Shown: positions 1 through 10,812 of the stretch, piece after piece | Layout: each line of letters opens with the position of its first letter | How positions within the stretch are numbered: the first letter of the stretch is position 1 | DNA from: Cycas panzhihuaensis | Taxonomy: Eukaryota; Cycadophyta | Reading direction: 5' to 3' | DNA length: 64,000 nucleotides | NCBI GenBank assembly: GCA_023213395.1 | Contig: CM041465.1 | Location: 69,013,741 to 69,077,740 of the forward strand | Position numbers and translations under genes: made by a program | Notes under the pieces: generated by a model | Seen by the model: only the letters and a program-made list of their open reading frames with translations | Databases searched by the model: none | What the model was told of the DNA's origin: nothing

Positions 1-420
1 TCAAAATAAAGCTTACAGACTGTGAGATCTACAGGGAAGAAAACTTGTGATTAGTTGGGAAGTCAAATTTGATGAGTCATCAATGTATCATGTTGAGAAA
101 TCATCAGAAGAGCCTTTTTTACCTCTCACTATTTCCATTTCTGGATTCATTGGTTGAAGAGGACGATGAGCTAGTCGCTAGAATTTAAGAGGAAGCTGGA
201 TCAAGTGGAGAGAGTAATAGTGAGGAGCTGTCACATGAAGAAGAACCTACAACACTAGGATCTTCTACACCGTTATGGGCAAGGAAGATGATTGAGGATT
301 CTGGAGTGGCGATGCATACCCTTGTTGATGAGAGGAGAATAAGAAGTCAGTATGTCAGTTGGACTCTACTGGTAGACACCGACAACTCTAGTGATCTTGT
401 TTCATATGGCGAAGCAAAGG
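1..420 (+). pseudogene. Copia-Z integrase C-terminal/RT linker remnant
   Basis: Short pieces in shifting frames resemble the acidic, Ser/Glu-rich linker that follows copia integrase, including a degenerate SRDVVFDE-type motif near position 50-100 and Glu-rich stretches at about 180-250. It runs into the RT start at about 430. Many stops are present. The assignment rests on position and composition more than on strong motifs. Confidence 0.45.
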
Positions 421-1229
421 ATGATTCACGATGAAGAGCTATAATCAAAGAGGCGTATGGTTCACTCATGAAGAATGACACATGGGATTTGGTTCCACTC
501 CCTCCAAAGAAGAACCTTGTTGGATATAAGTGGGCCTACAAGACTATGTTTTGCTCCAATGGAGAGATGGACAAGTATAAGGCCAGGCTTGTTGCTCAAG
601 GGTTTAAACAAAAGGAAGGAATTGATTATGGAGAGATATTTGCACCTATCTCGAAGATAACAATGGTTCGTTTGATCATTTTCTTAGCAACTGCACATGG
701 TTAGGAGTTACACAAGATGGACGTCAAGTTTGCATTTCTTAATGGGCATCCAAAGGAGGAGATTTACATGTCGCAGCCCTTGGAATTCATTAAGAAAGGC
801 TAGGAGCATTTTGTGTGCCATTTAAAGAAATCATTCTATGGTTTGAAACAAGCACCCCGTGCTTGGTATGAGAAGATTGATGCCAAGTTGAAAGTTGAAG
901 GACTTGTTTCAGATCTCGGTCCGAATTTGTATGTGAAAAGGAGTGGGACCTCGATAGTAGCTATTGTGTTGTATGTGGATGATTTACTCATCGAAGGCAA
1001 CTATAATAAAACTATTGCTAGAGTCAAGTCCAATTTGTGAGCTACCTTTGACATGATAGACCTCGAGAAACTTCACTACTTCTTGGGCATTCAAGTCAGG
1101 TAAATGGAAGATTGAATCATGTTGTTGTAGACACAGTATGCGAAGAACCTATTGGAAAAGTTTGGGATGCAGGATTGCATGCTGGTTGTAACACCATGTG
1201 CTAAGGGCACAAGATTGCAGAAAGATATG
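421..1229 (+). pseudogene. Copia-Z reverse transcriptase (broken)
   Basis: This is copia-type RT, which copies element RNA into DNA. Readable motifs in order are a WDLVPLP-like start, KARLVAQGFKQ (about 570-610), DVKFAFLNG (about 720-750), FYGLKQAPRAWY (about 834-868) and the catalytic box YVDD at 972-983, which is intact. TAG stops at about 703 and 802 and a stop at 1038 split it into pieces. It was once full length but cannot now be translated through. Confidence 0.85.
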
Positions 1230-1900
1230 GCCAAACCCTTTGTAGATGGAACAATGTATCGTCAGTTGGTAGGGAGTCTAATTTATTTGACTCATACTAG
1301 ACCAAATATCACCTATGTTATTGGATTGGTTTTCCAATATATGCAGAATCTTTATGAACCACATTGGGTTGCAACGAAGTGGATTTTGAAGTACTTGAAG
1401 GGGGGGACACTCAATCTTGGTCTTGGATATCATCGTGGTGAGGAGATAAAGTTGTATGGCTATATTGATTCTGATTGGGGAGGAGACTTTAACAATTGAA
1501 AGCCCACTGTTGGGTACATCTTGGTGTTGGTAATGGATTTGTTTTGTGAAAGTCGAAGAAGCAACGAACAATGGCATTATCTTCTATAAAGGCAGAATAT
1601 CAGGGACTTAGTGCTGGTGCAAAAGAAGTTGTATGGTTTCAAGGTCTCTTGGAAGTTCTTAGAGTTTCAAATGGCCATCCAATTATTTTTGTCAATAATT
1701 AGAATATCATTTGCTTGTCAAAGAATCTAGAGTCTCATGCTCGTACGAAGTATTTCGAGATACAACACCACTACATCTAAGAACAGATCAAGTTAGGGAA
1801 GTTGCAGGTAGACTATCGTCCGAGTGAATATCAACTTGCGAACATCTTCACCAAAGCACTTACTGAAGATCCATTCACAAAGATGCATATCAGATTAGGA
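1230..1900 (+). pseudogene. Copia-Z RNase H (broken)
   Basis: The segment from about 1250 has the copia RT tail motifs (MYRQLVGSLIYLTHTRP, WILKYLKGG). These are followed by RNase H features: DSDWGGD at about 1467, AEYQGLSAGAKEVVW at about 1590-1635, a decayed CDN motif and a C-terminal ANIFTKALTEDPF at about 1838-1875. In-frame stops occur at 1497-1499, about 1700 and about 1780. The domain removes template RNA during reverse transcription. Confidence 0.8.
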
Positions 1901-2014
1901 CTCACAGATGTTATCCTTAATGGGGGATGTATCGACAAGGATAAAGAAGCAGGATAGTCTCAACCTTTGTGATAACACAATTGTTGCAGGTTGCAGGGTC
2001 CCCACATTCACATT

Positions 2015-2023
2015 AAGGGGGAA
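2015..2023 (+). other. Copia-Z polypurine tract
   Basis: A purine run (aagggggaa) lies immediately before the TG that opens the 3' LTR. In LTR retrotransposons this tract primes plus-strand DNA synthesis. Confidence 0.7.
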
Positions 2024-2392
2024 TGTTAATGTGGCAGTTGTTTTGTTAAGTCACTGGTTAATATTAATGTGGAGGTTTAACTTAATTGTGATTAACGAAA
2101 TGGCGCGAGTTATGCGAAAGGTCACAACCCTTGTTGGTTGATACCTATTAAAAATAAAATCCATTTCAAAAATTAAATCCTAGAGCCTTTGTATATTCAT
2201 ATTAAGCAAGTGGTAATCAATGTGATAAATAGATCTTTGTGGTGGGTTTTTTCCTGAAAGGGTTTCCCACATAAATCTTGTGTACTGTGCAATTATTTTC
2301 TGTGTTTATCTTGTTTGCTTGTTGTGTATGGTAAAAGCTTCTACGGATATAAACATGTATCTATGCATTCATGCTTCTTAATAGTTTCAACA
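2024..2392 (+). repeat. Copia-Z 3' LTR
   Basis: It starts with TGTTAATG directly after the polypurine tract and ends TTTCAACA, giving TG...CA ends and about 369 bp. It contains a stretch typical of copia LTR tails (tgtgctgtgcaattatttt-like, about 2280-2310). The 5' partner lies outside the window, so the right end is inferred from the CA terminus only. Confidence 0.6.
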
Positions 2393-2610
2393 ACTCTTTG
2401 GTTGAATCTTGGCTTGTTAGGTGTGTTGGGCACCTTTATGTGTGGGCAGCTCATTTTGATCATGGAAGCTTGCTGTAAGTGACTTTATATGCTTTGGGGG
2501 ATTGCAATAGTTCAGTTAGTGCTTTATTTTGGCTTTATATGACGTTAGGCTAATTTGTTGATGTGGGAAAGGCTTTTTCATTGTTTTGTAGTGTTCTTTT
2601 CTATGAAGAT
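2393..2610. other. Spacer between Copia-Z and Copia-A
   Basis: T-rich sequence with no open frame or element signature that I recognise. It is the left flank of the Copia-A insertion; its right-hand continuation would be from 25192 on. Confidence 0.5.
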
Positions 2611-2813
2611 AAACATTTGATATGAAATAACCTTAATTCATTAAAGAGTGAGTAAAACTCTCATATAAATACATCATGTGCACTATGTGTTGTTATTAGA
2701 GCCTATGCATGTAAGCCACATGGCAAAATTACATTAAAGAGGGTTTTGACACATAACCCTCATGTTAACTTAGGGAAGGACCCTAAAGCACATAAAACAT
2801 TATTATTTCAACA
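2611..2813 (-). repeat. Copia-A 3' LTR
   Basis: On the minus strand it begins TGTTGAAATAATA after the polypurine tract and ends near CAAATGTTT. It aligns along its whole length with 24989-25191. It is a short LTR, about 203 bp. The outer end is ambiguous by one base because the primer-site side shares an A. Confidence 0.85.
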
Positions 2814-2822
2814 CCCTCTCTT
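2814..2822 (-). other. Copia-A polypurine tract
   Basis: The minus strand reads AAGAGAGGG directly before the LTR TGTTGA. The same tract occurs in Copia-L at 61597-61605, which suggests related families. Confidence 0.7.
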
Positions 2823-2839
2823 AATGTTTTACCTATTTT

Positions 2840-3340
2840 TCTTTCATTTTAAGTCTATTTCTAAAGTATTGAAATTTGTCCTTGGCAAGTGTATTTGTGA
2901 GAATATCAATAATGTGTTCTTCATTGGTACAGTGGTCTAGATCCAATTCCTTGTTTTGCACTTTCTCTTTTATAAAATGGTGATGGACTTCAATATGTTT
3001 CTTGCATGAGACATTGGATTTTTTGTCATTTTGATAATGCTCCAGTTATCACAAAAGAGAACAATGGGATGATTTTATTTTTGTTTGAAATCCTTTAGGA
3101 GTTGTTTGATCCATACAACTTCACAAGTGGCACTGACTGTCGCTTTATATTCAGTTTCAGTGGAAGATAAAGCTACAATCGATTGTTTCTTATTGCTCCA
3201 TGATGTAACTGTTGAGCCAAGTGAGAAGTAGTATCTTGTTGTGGATTTTTTATCTTGCTTGTCTCCAGCCCTATTTGAGTCACTGTACCCTATTAATTGC
3301 ATACCGGAAGTCTTGGCGTAACTTAGGCCCATGGTCAAAG
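2840..3340 (-). pseudogene. Copia-A RNase H (broken)
   Basis: The open part at 3075-3338 has the copia RNase H pattern: YSDSNRAGD (usually DSDWAGD, with Trp lost), KKSTTRYYFSLGS and SSTETEYKA, then CEVVWIKQLL. Downstream on the minus strand, to about 2840, decayed FCDN and KNPMSHAR motifs continue in other frames. The domain hydrolyses the RNA of the RNA-DNA hybrid. Frameshifts and stops make it inactive. Confidence 0.82.
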
Positions 3341-4206
3341 TACCTTTGATATACCTGAGTATTCTTTTTGTTGCCTATACAACGTTATATCTACCAGTTG
3401 ACTGTCTGTATCATGAGTTAGAACACATCCTGTCTCAATTGGAGTAGAGCAGTTGTTACAATCTTTCTTTTCAAAAATTTTAGAAGATTTCTAACATATT
3501 TTGATTGTGATATAAAAATTGAATTCTTCTGCTATTTTATTTCAATTCCAGGATAATAGTGGAGAAGACCTAAATTAGTCATCTCAAATTCTTTTTCTAA
3601 GTAGGATTTTATTTTTGAAATGGATTTATCATCATTGCCTGTGATAATCATATTATCTACATATACGACAATGACAGTGATTAACCCTTTATTAGTTTTG
3701 GCATATAGACTAGAGTTAGAATCACACTTACTGAATCCATTTTGATTGAGATGTTTATCCAGTTTGACATGCGAGGCTCTTGGTGTTTGTTTCAGACCAT
3801 AAAAAACTTTTTTTAACTTGTTGACAAGACACTCTTCTTCTTTCTTTACATAGCCAACTGGTTGCTGCATATACACTTTTTCCTTGAAGTCTTCGTTTAG
3901 GAAGGTGCTTTTAACATCGAGTTGAACAATGTTCCATCCAAATTGGGTTGCTAGAGCTATAACTATTCTTGCAATTATTAACTTTGCTAGGGGTGAGGAG
4001 GTTTCATCATAGTCTATACCCGTAGTTTGAGTATATCCCTTTGCTACTAGTCTAGGCTTATACTTCTCAACTGTTCTATTAGATTTTTCCTTAATTTTAT
4101 ATACCCATTTGCAATCAACAACGGGTTTATCCTTTGGAGCATTAACTAATTCCCATGTTCTGTTTTTTCTAATATCATTCATTTTGCATCCATTATTTTC
4201 TTCCAC
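3341..4206 (-). pseudogene. Copia-A reverse transcriptase with a YVDN active site
   Basis: A 224-codon open stretch (3532-4206) carries almost the whole copia RT. It has CKWVYKIK, PRLVAKGYTQ, QLDVKSTFLNEDF, VFYGLKQTPRA and then YVDN at 3652-3663, where copia RTs have YVDD. The second catalytic Asp is therefore Asn, a single G-to-A transition on the coding strand, which should abolish polymerisation. The RT-RNase H connection (3341-3531) is frameshifted. Open length alone would mislead here, because the active site is lost. Confidence 0.88.
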
Positions 4207-4640
4207 TCAAAGTGATCATTAGCTTCTACATAACTTTGAGGTTCAACTGAACAAATTAAACTTTGATGTTTTTTAGATCTTGTTCTCTGTTCAAACATGT
4301 CTCTGTTTGTTTCTTCAATCGTTTTGAAATACCATTTAGGTAACTTCTTCGGAAGTTCTCTAGTCATTTGTGAAGGACCTTGTTTAGGAATATTTTGTGC
4401 TTCACTTGAACTTGTTTGTTACTCATTAGAGTCATCTTGTGTGTTTCCTTTAGAATGTTCACTATCTGAAGTGATTTCAAATATTTCTTCAATTGGAACA
4501 ATTGACTTTGAAAGTTCCTCTACTTGTCTGCAAATTATCTTGTCTTCTTGATTGGTTTGTTCATCAAAGACAACATCTATGCTAACATAGACCTCATTTG
4601 TTTCGGGTCTATACACTTGTATACTTTAAACTTATTGTTA
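4179..4640 (-). pseudogene. Copia-A integrase-RT linker
   Basis: Two overlapping open pieces (4419-4616 and 4179-4367) show an SIDVVFDE-like motif, an acidic Ser/Glu-rich stretch, and PKWYFKTIEET followed by a basic patch and SVEPQSYVEA. This is the usual bridge between copia integrase and RT. One in-frame stop near 4419 separates the pieces. Confidence 0.75.
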
Positions 4641-5490
4641 TAACCAATAATAATGCGCTCTATGCTTTTGCTATTTAGCTTAGTTCATTTTTTATCTGGA
4701 ATATGAACATAAGTTTTGCAACCAAAAATCTTAAGATTACTTACATCTGACTTGCTTATTGTCTAAGCTTCTTCAGGAGTTACTTTGTTTAGAGCTTGAG
4801 TTGGGCTTCTGTTAATTAAGTATACCACTATATTAATAGCTTCTGCCCCATATGTCTTTGAAACTGCTCTATCATCTATCAAACTTCTAGCCATTTCCGT
4901 TATTGTTTTGTTCATGCGTTCTGCGACTCCATTTGATTGAGGCGTATATGGAGTTGTTACCCGTCTTTGTATTCCATGCAACTTATAGAAATGGTAGAAA
5001 GTATTTGATATGTATTCACCTCCTCCATTTGAACAGAGATTAGACTTATGATTTTACATTCACTTTCTAGTTCAACCCGGGCCTTAAACCTTTTACAACA
5101 ATCTAGAGCTTTCAACTTGCTAAAAAGAAAGTATGCCCATGTTCTTTTGGAGAAATCATTAATAAATGTAAGGAAGTACCTTGCTCCATTTACAAATTTT
5201 AGAGTTGTGGGTCAACATAGGTCTGTATGAATTAACTCTAGCTTCTTTTGACTTCTCCCCATACCTTCTTGGAATGGAACTCTGTGTTGTTTTCCCATTA
5301 TACAACTTTTATAAACAAAGAAATTAAATGTTATATCTAGAAGTCCATTCACTATATTAGAATTTTTTAATAATTCTAATCTTTTGTTTGAGATGTGTCC
5401 ATACTTAGAATGTTAGATTTCATTAGTCGAAGTGCAAACAACAAAAGATTTTACATCAAGAGTTGGTAGAATGGGAGTAGAAATTAACTT
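4641..5490 (-). pseudogene. Copia-A integrase (broken)
   Basis: The minus strand shows a CIMGKQHRVPF zinc-binding remnant (about 5290-5320) and an IHTDLC first-Asp region. The second-Asp box is decayed (SNGGGEY instead of SDNGGEY, about 5020-5045). A clean third box follows (TPQSNGVAERMNKT, 4905-4960) with the catalytic Glu kept. Several stops lie between about 5000 and 5300. The enzyme would join element DNA to the chromosome. Confidence 0.8.
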
Positions 5491-5830
5491 ATAGAGATTA
5501 TTAATTTCTCTCCCCTCTGCAATTACAATACCTTTCTTTTTCATGTCACATACAAGACATCTTCCATCTTCATCAAAGATGACTCACAGTTTTTTCTTTC
5601 TTAGCTGGTATACAAACAACAGATTTTTCTTTAGGCGTGGGACATAGAGCACCTCATCAATCTTTTTGACTTTATTATCAATCTTGACAACTATTGTCCC
5701 TTTGCCTTGAATATGAAGAGGGAAGTTGTTATTGAGTTCAACATGCCTGTTAAGCAAATAAGGTCTCAAGGGTTCAAACCATTCTTCTTGCCCAGTCATA
5801 TGATTTAATGTCCCTAAATCTATGTACCAA
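5491..5830 (-). pseudogene. Copia-A protease and pre-integrase region
   Basis: A retropepsin-like segment reads WYIDLGTLNHMTG, with the catalytic triplet at 5812-5820. DSG is replaced by DLG, a Ser-to-Leu change explained by one C-to-T transition. The open stretch 5584-5799 continues with VLYVPRLKKNLLFV, typical of the region between copia protease and integrase. It is probably inactive as a protease. Confidence 0.75.
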
Positions 5831-5849
5831 TCCTCATTGGAGCTTAGAC

Positions 5850-6206
5850 TTATGGCCAGGGTTGCAACAAATGTTGTTTCTTCATCTTACTCTCCATATT
5901 GTTCATTGTTGTAGTTGCCTTCGACTTTTTTCCCTCTTTAAATGTTGGCACACCTTTGAGGATAACGATTAAGAAAATGCCGTGATTGACCACAATGATA
6001 GCAATTTGGTGCCGTGTAGTCGTTGGAAAAGTGACAATATCTTCCACAATTGAAGTAAACTTTGGATTCTCTTGGAGGAATTGACCTAGATCTTCTTAAT
6101 CCTTCTTGAGTTCATCTAGCCCTGTTGTGGTTGTCAGTCCGACCTCAACCTTTTGTTGATACTGTCCTAAAGGATCTGCTCCTTCCTCTTGATGAATATT
6201 GAGGAT
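5850..6206 (-). pseudogene. Copia-A gag, C-terminal half with decayed zinc knuckles
   Basis: Two degenerate CCHC-like motifs can be read at about 5960-6060 on the minus strand (FNCGRYCHFSND, then CYHCGQSRHF), each lacking one or more metal ligands. The coding sense runs up to 6206, where Gypsy-B interrupts, and resumes on the far side at 24034. Stops are frequent. Gag forms the particle shell and binds element RNA. Confidence 0.65.
6202..6206. repeat. Gypsy-B target-site duplication, left
   Basis: The bases aggat directly before the LTR TG at 6207 are repeated exactly at 24029-24033 after the CA at 24028. This proves the 17.8-kb block is one insertion. Confidence 0.95.
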
Positions 6207-6918
6207 TGTTGTGGCTATAATTGACACCTGTGCGTCTGTAAGGAGGAATGTATGATGGAAATTAGGCAAAACAATGGGTATTTTGCAGGGCAATTGTTTG
6301 GCATGCATTTGGAAGAGAGAACGAATGAACAAAACACAACAAACAAGACCATTCCATTGCAGGAATGAACGTTCTACAATAGGAATGCATCAAATAGAGA
6401 AAGGAACGCATGTTGCACAACCAAGGAACGAACGTGGAACGAATGAGACACGTGGACCCAACTGTATGTGTTAGAGGATGTATTAATGTTAACAAGTACA
6501 TATTAGCAAATGAAGGGACGCCCGTTAAGGAAAGCGAATGATTGTGACTGTTAGTTGCAACTGTTCCGCAACAGGGGTGCAAATGGTATTTAAACACATC
6601 TGCATATGGAAATGGATGTGAGAGTTGAGCAAGTGATCTATTTGATACCTGATCTGGTATGGATGACCAGTTAGGCAGGTACGAGCTATATATGATGTAA
6701 ACATCGACTATTGTCTAATAATATTACGGAGTTACGCGGAAATCATGTGTACTTATTGAGGAATGCATGGCGATTCTATGTGTATGAGTATATATGTGGA
6801 CTTATGTGGCATAATTAATAAAGAATATGTATGTTGACCAATGTGCACACACCCTAGACTATAGTGGATACCCTTGATGAGTGAAGATCTCTCAGTGGGA
6901 GCAGATTTTAAGTCAACA
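6207..6918 (+). repeat. Gypsy-B 5' LTR
   Basis: It runs from TGTTGTGG to AAGTCAACA, 712 bp. It aligns to the split 3' LTR with scattered substitutions, so the insertion is not recent. It contains a TATA-like tatttaaa at about 6588 and a cluster of ggaacg/ggaatg motifs at 6350-6450, including a CATTCC...GGAATG inverted pair at 6350-6367. Confidence 0.93.
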
Positions 6919-6937
6919 TTGGTTCTGTTGCCTAAGT
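6919..6937 (+). other. Gypsy-B primer binding site
   Basis: Directly after the LTR the sequence ttggttctgttgcctaag resembles the TGGCGCCGTTGCC-type primer site of Athila/Tat elements. Gypsy-D has the same block in the same place, ttggttccgttgcc. The priming tRNA is inferred. Confidence 0.65.
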
Positions 6938-7050
6938 CCACTAGTGGAGGGAAGAAAAATTGGAAAATCCATGTGGAAAGGACAAGTCACCCTAGCTGTC
7001 ACATTGATGGCATGCTCTAACTAAGCTTAGACAACTAGGGGGACCTTCTA

Positions 7051-8800
7051 ATGGCACCTAAACGATCTTCGAAGGCAGTGGAGTCACAAACGAAACCTCA
7101 GGGAATAACGGAATCAAGTATGCAGAGAGCCTTAAGATGGTCCTGGGAGAAAATTAAGGAGAACAAGAAGATTAAGTATTGAGAAAAAGGAGGATCAAAG
7201 TGAATCAGTGGAAGGATCTAAGGCAAGTGATGCCCGGACACCACGGGATGTAGAAAACAGAGGCCTAGGGGAGCCTATGACAATCACACTTGCTCTAGAA
7301 AAATATCATAAAAGAAAAGATATAGAGAGGGATAACAATCTTGAGACCAAACTAAGTTTGGACTCTACTTTGAAGGACCTAAGTGGCGATGAGGAAAGGG
7401 CGGAGGAAGGTCCCCAGGCACATTGGGAAAATCATTTGATTAGACAACTCTTTGAAGATCCACCAGAGGGAAGCGAGGATCAATCATATCTAATAAAAAA
7501 TTCCAGTAGCAGCAGAGATACCTGGAGTATCGGGGGTAATTCAACTAAAGTCACACATATGTAATCCCTTATTCAGGAAAGGGAATAGTGGGGAAGAAAC
7601 ACCACTAAGACGATCTTACAAGAAGTTTTCAGAAGGAAAAGCAACAACCCCATCTCGAAGGGAGGAGGGGAGGAATAACTTTACAATGGCACAACAGAAG
7701 GAGTTTGGAAAACTCAGTTTCGATGACTCTACAGATGCTGCAAAACATATTTACCTATTCCAAAGGTAAATCAATCTCAAAAAAATCACAGATGAGATCG
7801 AAATCAAGGAGAGATTTACATATTCATTGAGGGGCATACCATTAGACTTGTATAAGCAGTTAGATCCACACAAATCCTGGAGTGAAATTAAAAAGGAGTT
7901 TGAAGAAAGGTTTTTGAAATACCGTAACAATGATATTATAAAGTTAACCCTAAGGGAAATTCAACAGAAACTAGGAGAATCCATAATGACATATATTAGC
8001 AGAATAGATATGATTGCTTTTGCTATGGAAAAAGGAGAAAAGATCACGGACCTAAGTATGTGCACCTTCTTTGTGAATGGGTTGAACACCAAATTAAGGA
8101 ATGCAATGGAATCACATCTCCTAAAATCATACAAGCATGCACAAGAGTTGGCCTTGGATTTTGAAAAAGAGATTGACACTAAGAGGATAGCTTACAATCC
8201 TTTGGTCATGAGATTGTGAGAATAGATAAATTAGTTAAAAGCACAAAACCTCAATAGACCCTTGTTCCAAATGGCCAAGACATAGGAAAATACAGAAATA
8301 GAGGCCCTCAGAAAGGAAGTGGCTAGGTTGAAACTGCAAGAGCACATATATCAAAACAACTATGGGGAAGACTCTGGTAAACATCGAGGTAAGGAGGCCC
8401 CAATAGAAAAATGGTGCTACATCTGTGAAGAGGACACTCACACAACAAAAGAGTGCGAATGCAATGTCCGAATCAGAAAACAGAATACTTGGTGTCATAT
8501 TTGTGACCAAGGAACACAACACTCGGGAATGTTACTTTAACACTAGAGGCACAAACGCTAGAGGAAGAGGATGAGGGAGAAATAATTTAAACGCTTGAAC
8601 AATATATACAACAAGGACACAACTTGAAAACCCAAGGAAGAAACCTCTGTTGGGAAGATGCCTAATATGTCTAGAATATGGACACTAGAAGTCAGATTAT
8701 CCAGTAGCAAAACTTCAAAAGGAATGCCCGTATCTATGTAAAAATTGTGGACCAAGCACACATACCACCGAGGAATGCAAAGGCAAGGGCAAGGCCTTAA
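7051..8800 (+). pseudogene. Gypsy-B gag with capsid and four CCHC motifs (broken)
   Basis: The start ATG at 7051 (MAPKRSSK) matches the Gypsy-D gag start (MPPKRPSR). An acidic N-terminal region (7208-7564) ends in HWENHLIRQLFED, again as in D. A capsid segment at about 7708-8219 has SLRGIPLDLYKQL and WSEIKKEFEERF, the Retrotrans_gag signature. Zinc knuckles follow: CYICEEDTHTTKEC (8421-8462), CHICDQGTQH (8492 on, then frameshift), a CLICLEYGH remnant (about 8660) and CKNCGPSTHTTEEC (about 8740-8780). Stops and frameshifts break it at least five times. Gag builds the particle. Confidence 0.85.
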
Positions 8801-8879
8801 ACGGGGTGATAATTATACTAGGATCCCCTAAAAATGTTAACTTACAAAACGGAAAGAATGAGGTGGAAAAAGACTACCC

Positions 8880-9645
8880 TAATCCGAAGGTAGAAATCGT
8901 CTGATTTATTGTCGCAAAAAGAGCACTAGAGGAAGTTTCACAAGAGGAAGCAACCAAGTCATTACCAATGGAAAAACTAGAAATAAAGCAAGTATATCGG
9001 AGAAGAAATAAGAAAATGGAAGAACAAGCATTAGCAAAAAACTTAGGAGAGGCACCCAAGTCAGAGGAACTCCTACAAAAGTTGGTATTGATGGAAGACC
9101 TAATCAAACAATTAAATCTAACCGTTCCATTGGGAAAAGTCATTGATTGGATAAAGGGAGGAAAGATTCACCCAAAGGAAACTTTCCGAAGTCTATATAA
9201 AATCAAATTGTCCTGTGATTTGGATCCCTGAGTAGATATAAGCATTCTAGGGGTAACCATAAAGAATGTTATTATAGATAGAGGAGTTGCGGTAAATGTA
9301 TTGCCTACTCAGACATGGAAGAAGTTGGGAAACCCACGATTGTCGCCCACAAATTATTCATTGAAACTAGCAAATGAGTTGCTAGTGAAACCAGTGGGGT
9401 GTTTGGAAAATATACAAGTGAATGTAGCTGGTATTATTATTCCCGTAGACTTTATGATCGTGGACACTGTTAAAGACATGGTCACCTATTCAACATTATT
9501 AGGGAGACCATGGCTATACCAAACAAAATGCCTGCAAAGTTGGAGAGACATGACTTTCACACTTATCGATGGAGGGAACGAGGTCGTCATTCCCATGTTG
9601 ACGAAAAATAGACATACAGTGGAGGTTGTCCTAGACAATATCTAG
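8880..9645 (+). pseudogene. Gypsy-B protease region
   Basis: An upstream helical segment (8968-9231, ending VIDWIKGG) matches Gypsy-D. The retropepsin follows: VIIDRGVAVNVLP, catalytic triplet DRG at 9277-9285 where D has DGG, then ALLGRPWLY-like STLLGRPWLYQTKC at about 9500-9530. The first conserved Gly is replaced by Arg, so the enzyme is probably dead. A stop at about 9229 separates the pieces. Protease would cut the Gag-Pol polyprotein. Confidence 0.82.
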
Positions 9646-10700
9646 CACAACGATAGCAACATAAGAAACTTCTTCAACCTTAGACGAAGCCAACTTGTGC
9701 CACACGACAGAAGAAATCGCACACATGAATAACGCTTAGGAATTTGAGCCCAACATTTATGGAGAATTGCCATCAGAAGCATCGTCAGACGAGGAAGGAA
9801 CCAACAACATGATCAAATATTGGATGGACAATTCGTATGAGATACAACCCCACTCGTTTCGTTGTAATTTGTTATCTAAATGTTTTTCAATTGACGATAA
9901 ATTTAATAATAATTTAGATTATACGAGTGTCAGTTGTCCTAATAAATCATTAGATAGTAACTTAGTCAAGGTTAAGTTCCAAATAAGGAACAAGGTACAT
10001 GTAAAATTACTAACCCCCAAGATCCCGTCCTACCCGCATCCCTACTCCTTTCGGAAACCCCATCCCTACTTCCATTCCCTAGAGCCAATTCTGTAGATTT
10101 GGCCAATCTCCTCCCTGACTTCGAGAAAACTCTTAGAACCCCTTCTATCGGAAACCAAAAGTTTGAGATAGAAAACCTCCTTCCTACCCAAAATTCCCCT
10201 CTAAATTCCCCAAAATCCCTTTCTGTGAACCCCCCCCCCCCCCAGTGAAATAGAAATGAAGGATAATCTCCGAGGGTTAGCAGAAAGTGCTCACTTCACT
10301 AAATTCATACCCGAAGACAGAACAAAGAAGCAAAAACAATTACCTTCGTTTCAAGGGCAGAAAATGGAAGGTACAAACCATTTGATTCAATGCATGGAGC
10401 ATTGGCTGCATTATGGGATATTGGATAAAACCAAATGAATCCTTGATTTCGTAACTATGCTTCAAGACCATACATGGTGGTGGTATATAGCCCACCACCA
10501 TACCGTCCAAACATGGGAAAACTTATAGCCAACTTTTTGACTTAGATTCGAACTCACCCCAAAACTTACTAATTTCAGGATTCTTGGTAGGAGAATGCCC
10601 TAACAAGGTGCAAACGCCTATGGAAGCATTGGAGCATCCCTAAACTATACTCGAGTCACTTATTCATCCATACTTTGGGCACATTAGCAAATATATGTTT
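9646..10700 (+). pseudogene. Gypsy-B segment between protease and RT, with a second capsid-like domain
   Basis: After protease a polar region (9767-10096, LLSKCFSIDD as in D LLSKCVSVNI) and a run of 14 C (10230-10243) lead to a capsid-like stretch at 10364-10562. It shows HLIQCMEHWLHYGILDKTK, then YIAHHHTVQTWENL and LRFELTP. It aligns with the intact version in Gypsy-D (36857-37033). The pattern of Trp-rich helix, W..L and F.RF is that of Retrotrans_gag, distinct from the gag capsid at 7708-8219. Stops at 10436 and later break it. Its role is unknown. Confidence 0.7.
10230..10243 (+). repeat. Poly-C tract, 14 C
   Basis: A homopolymer of 14 C lies just before the second capsid-like segment. 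Gypsy-D has 9 C at the corresponding place on its coding strand (37272-37280). The length is prone to slippage and to sequencing error. Confidence 0.9.
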
Positions 10701-10812
10701 CTTGAAACAAGAATAAATCTAAATAGTAACTTGGGAAGAAATAGAATGTTCGTTCACCAAAGCCTTATCATATTCTTCCAACAACTAGGTAATACACAAA
10801 GTTTTAAAAAAT

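Larger units (their letters stand above)
1..2392 (+). mobile_element. Copia-Z, 3' portion of a Ty1/copia retrotransposon
   Basis: The order integrase-RT linker, RT, RNase H, polypurine tract and 3' LTR on the plus strand is that of a Ty1/copia element. The 5' LTR, gag, protease and integrase would lie before the window start, so target duplications cannot be tested. All coding parts contain in-frame stops and the copy is dead. Confidence 0.85.

Noticed and set aside
1908-2141. 77-codon open frame at the end of Copia-Z as a gene
   Set aside because: It spans the RNase H tail, polypurine tract and LTR start and has no independent support.
2597-2610. ttttc as the Copia-A target duplication
   Set aside because: It matches bases after 25191, but on the left it lies nine bases away from the LTR edge and is low-complexity, so I do not claim it.
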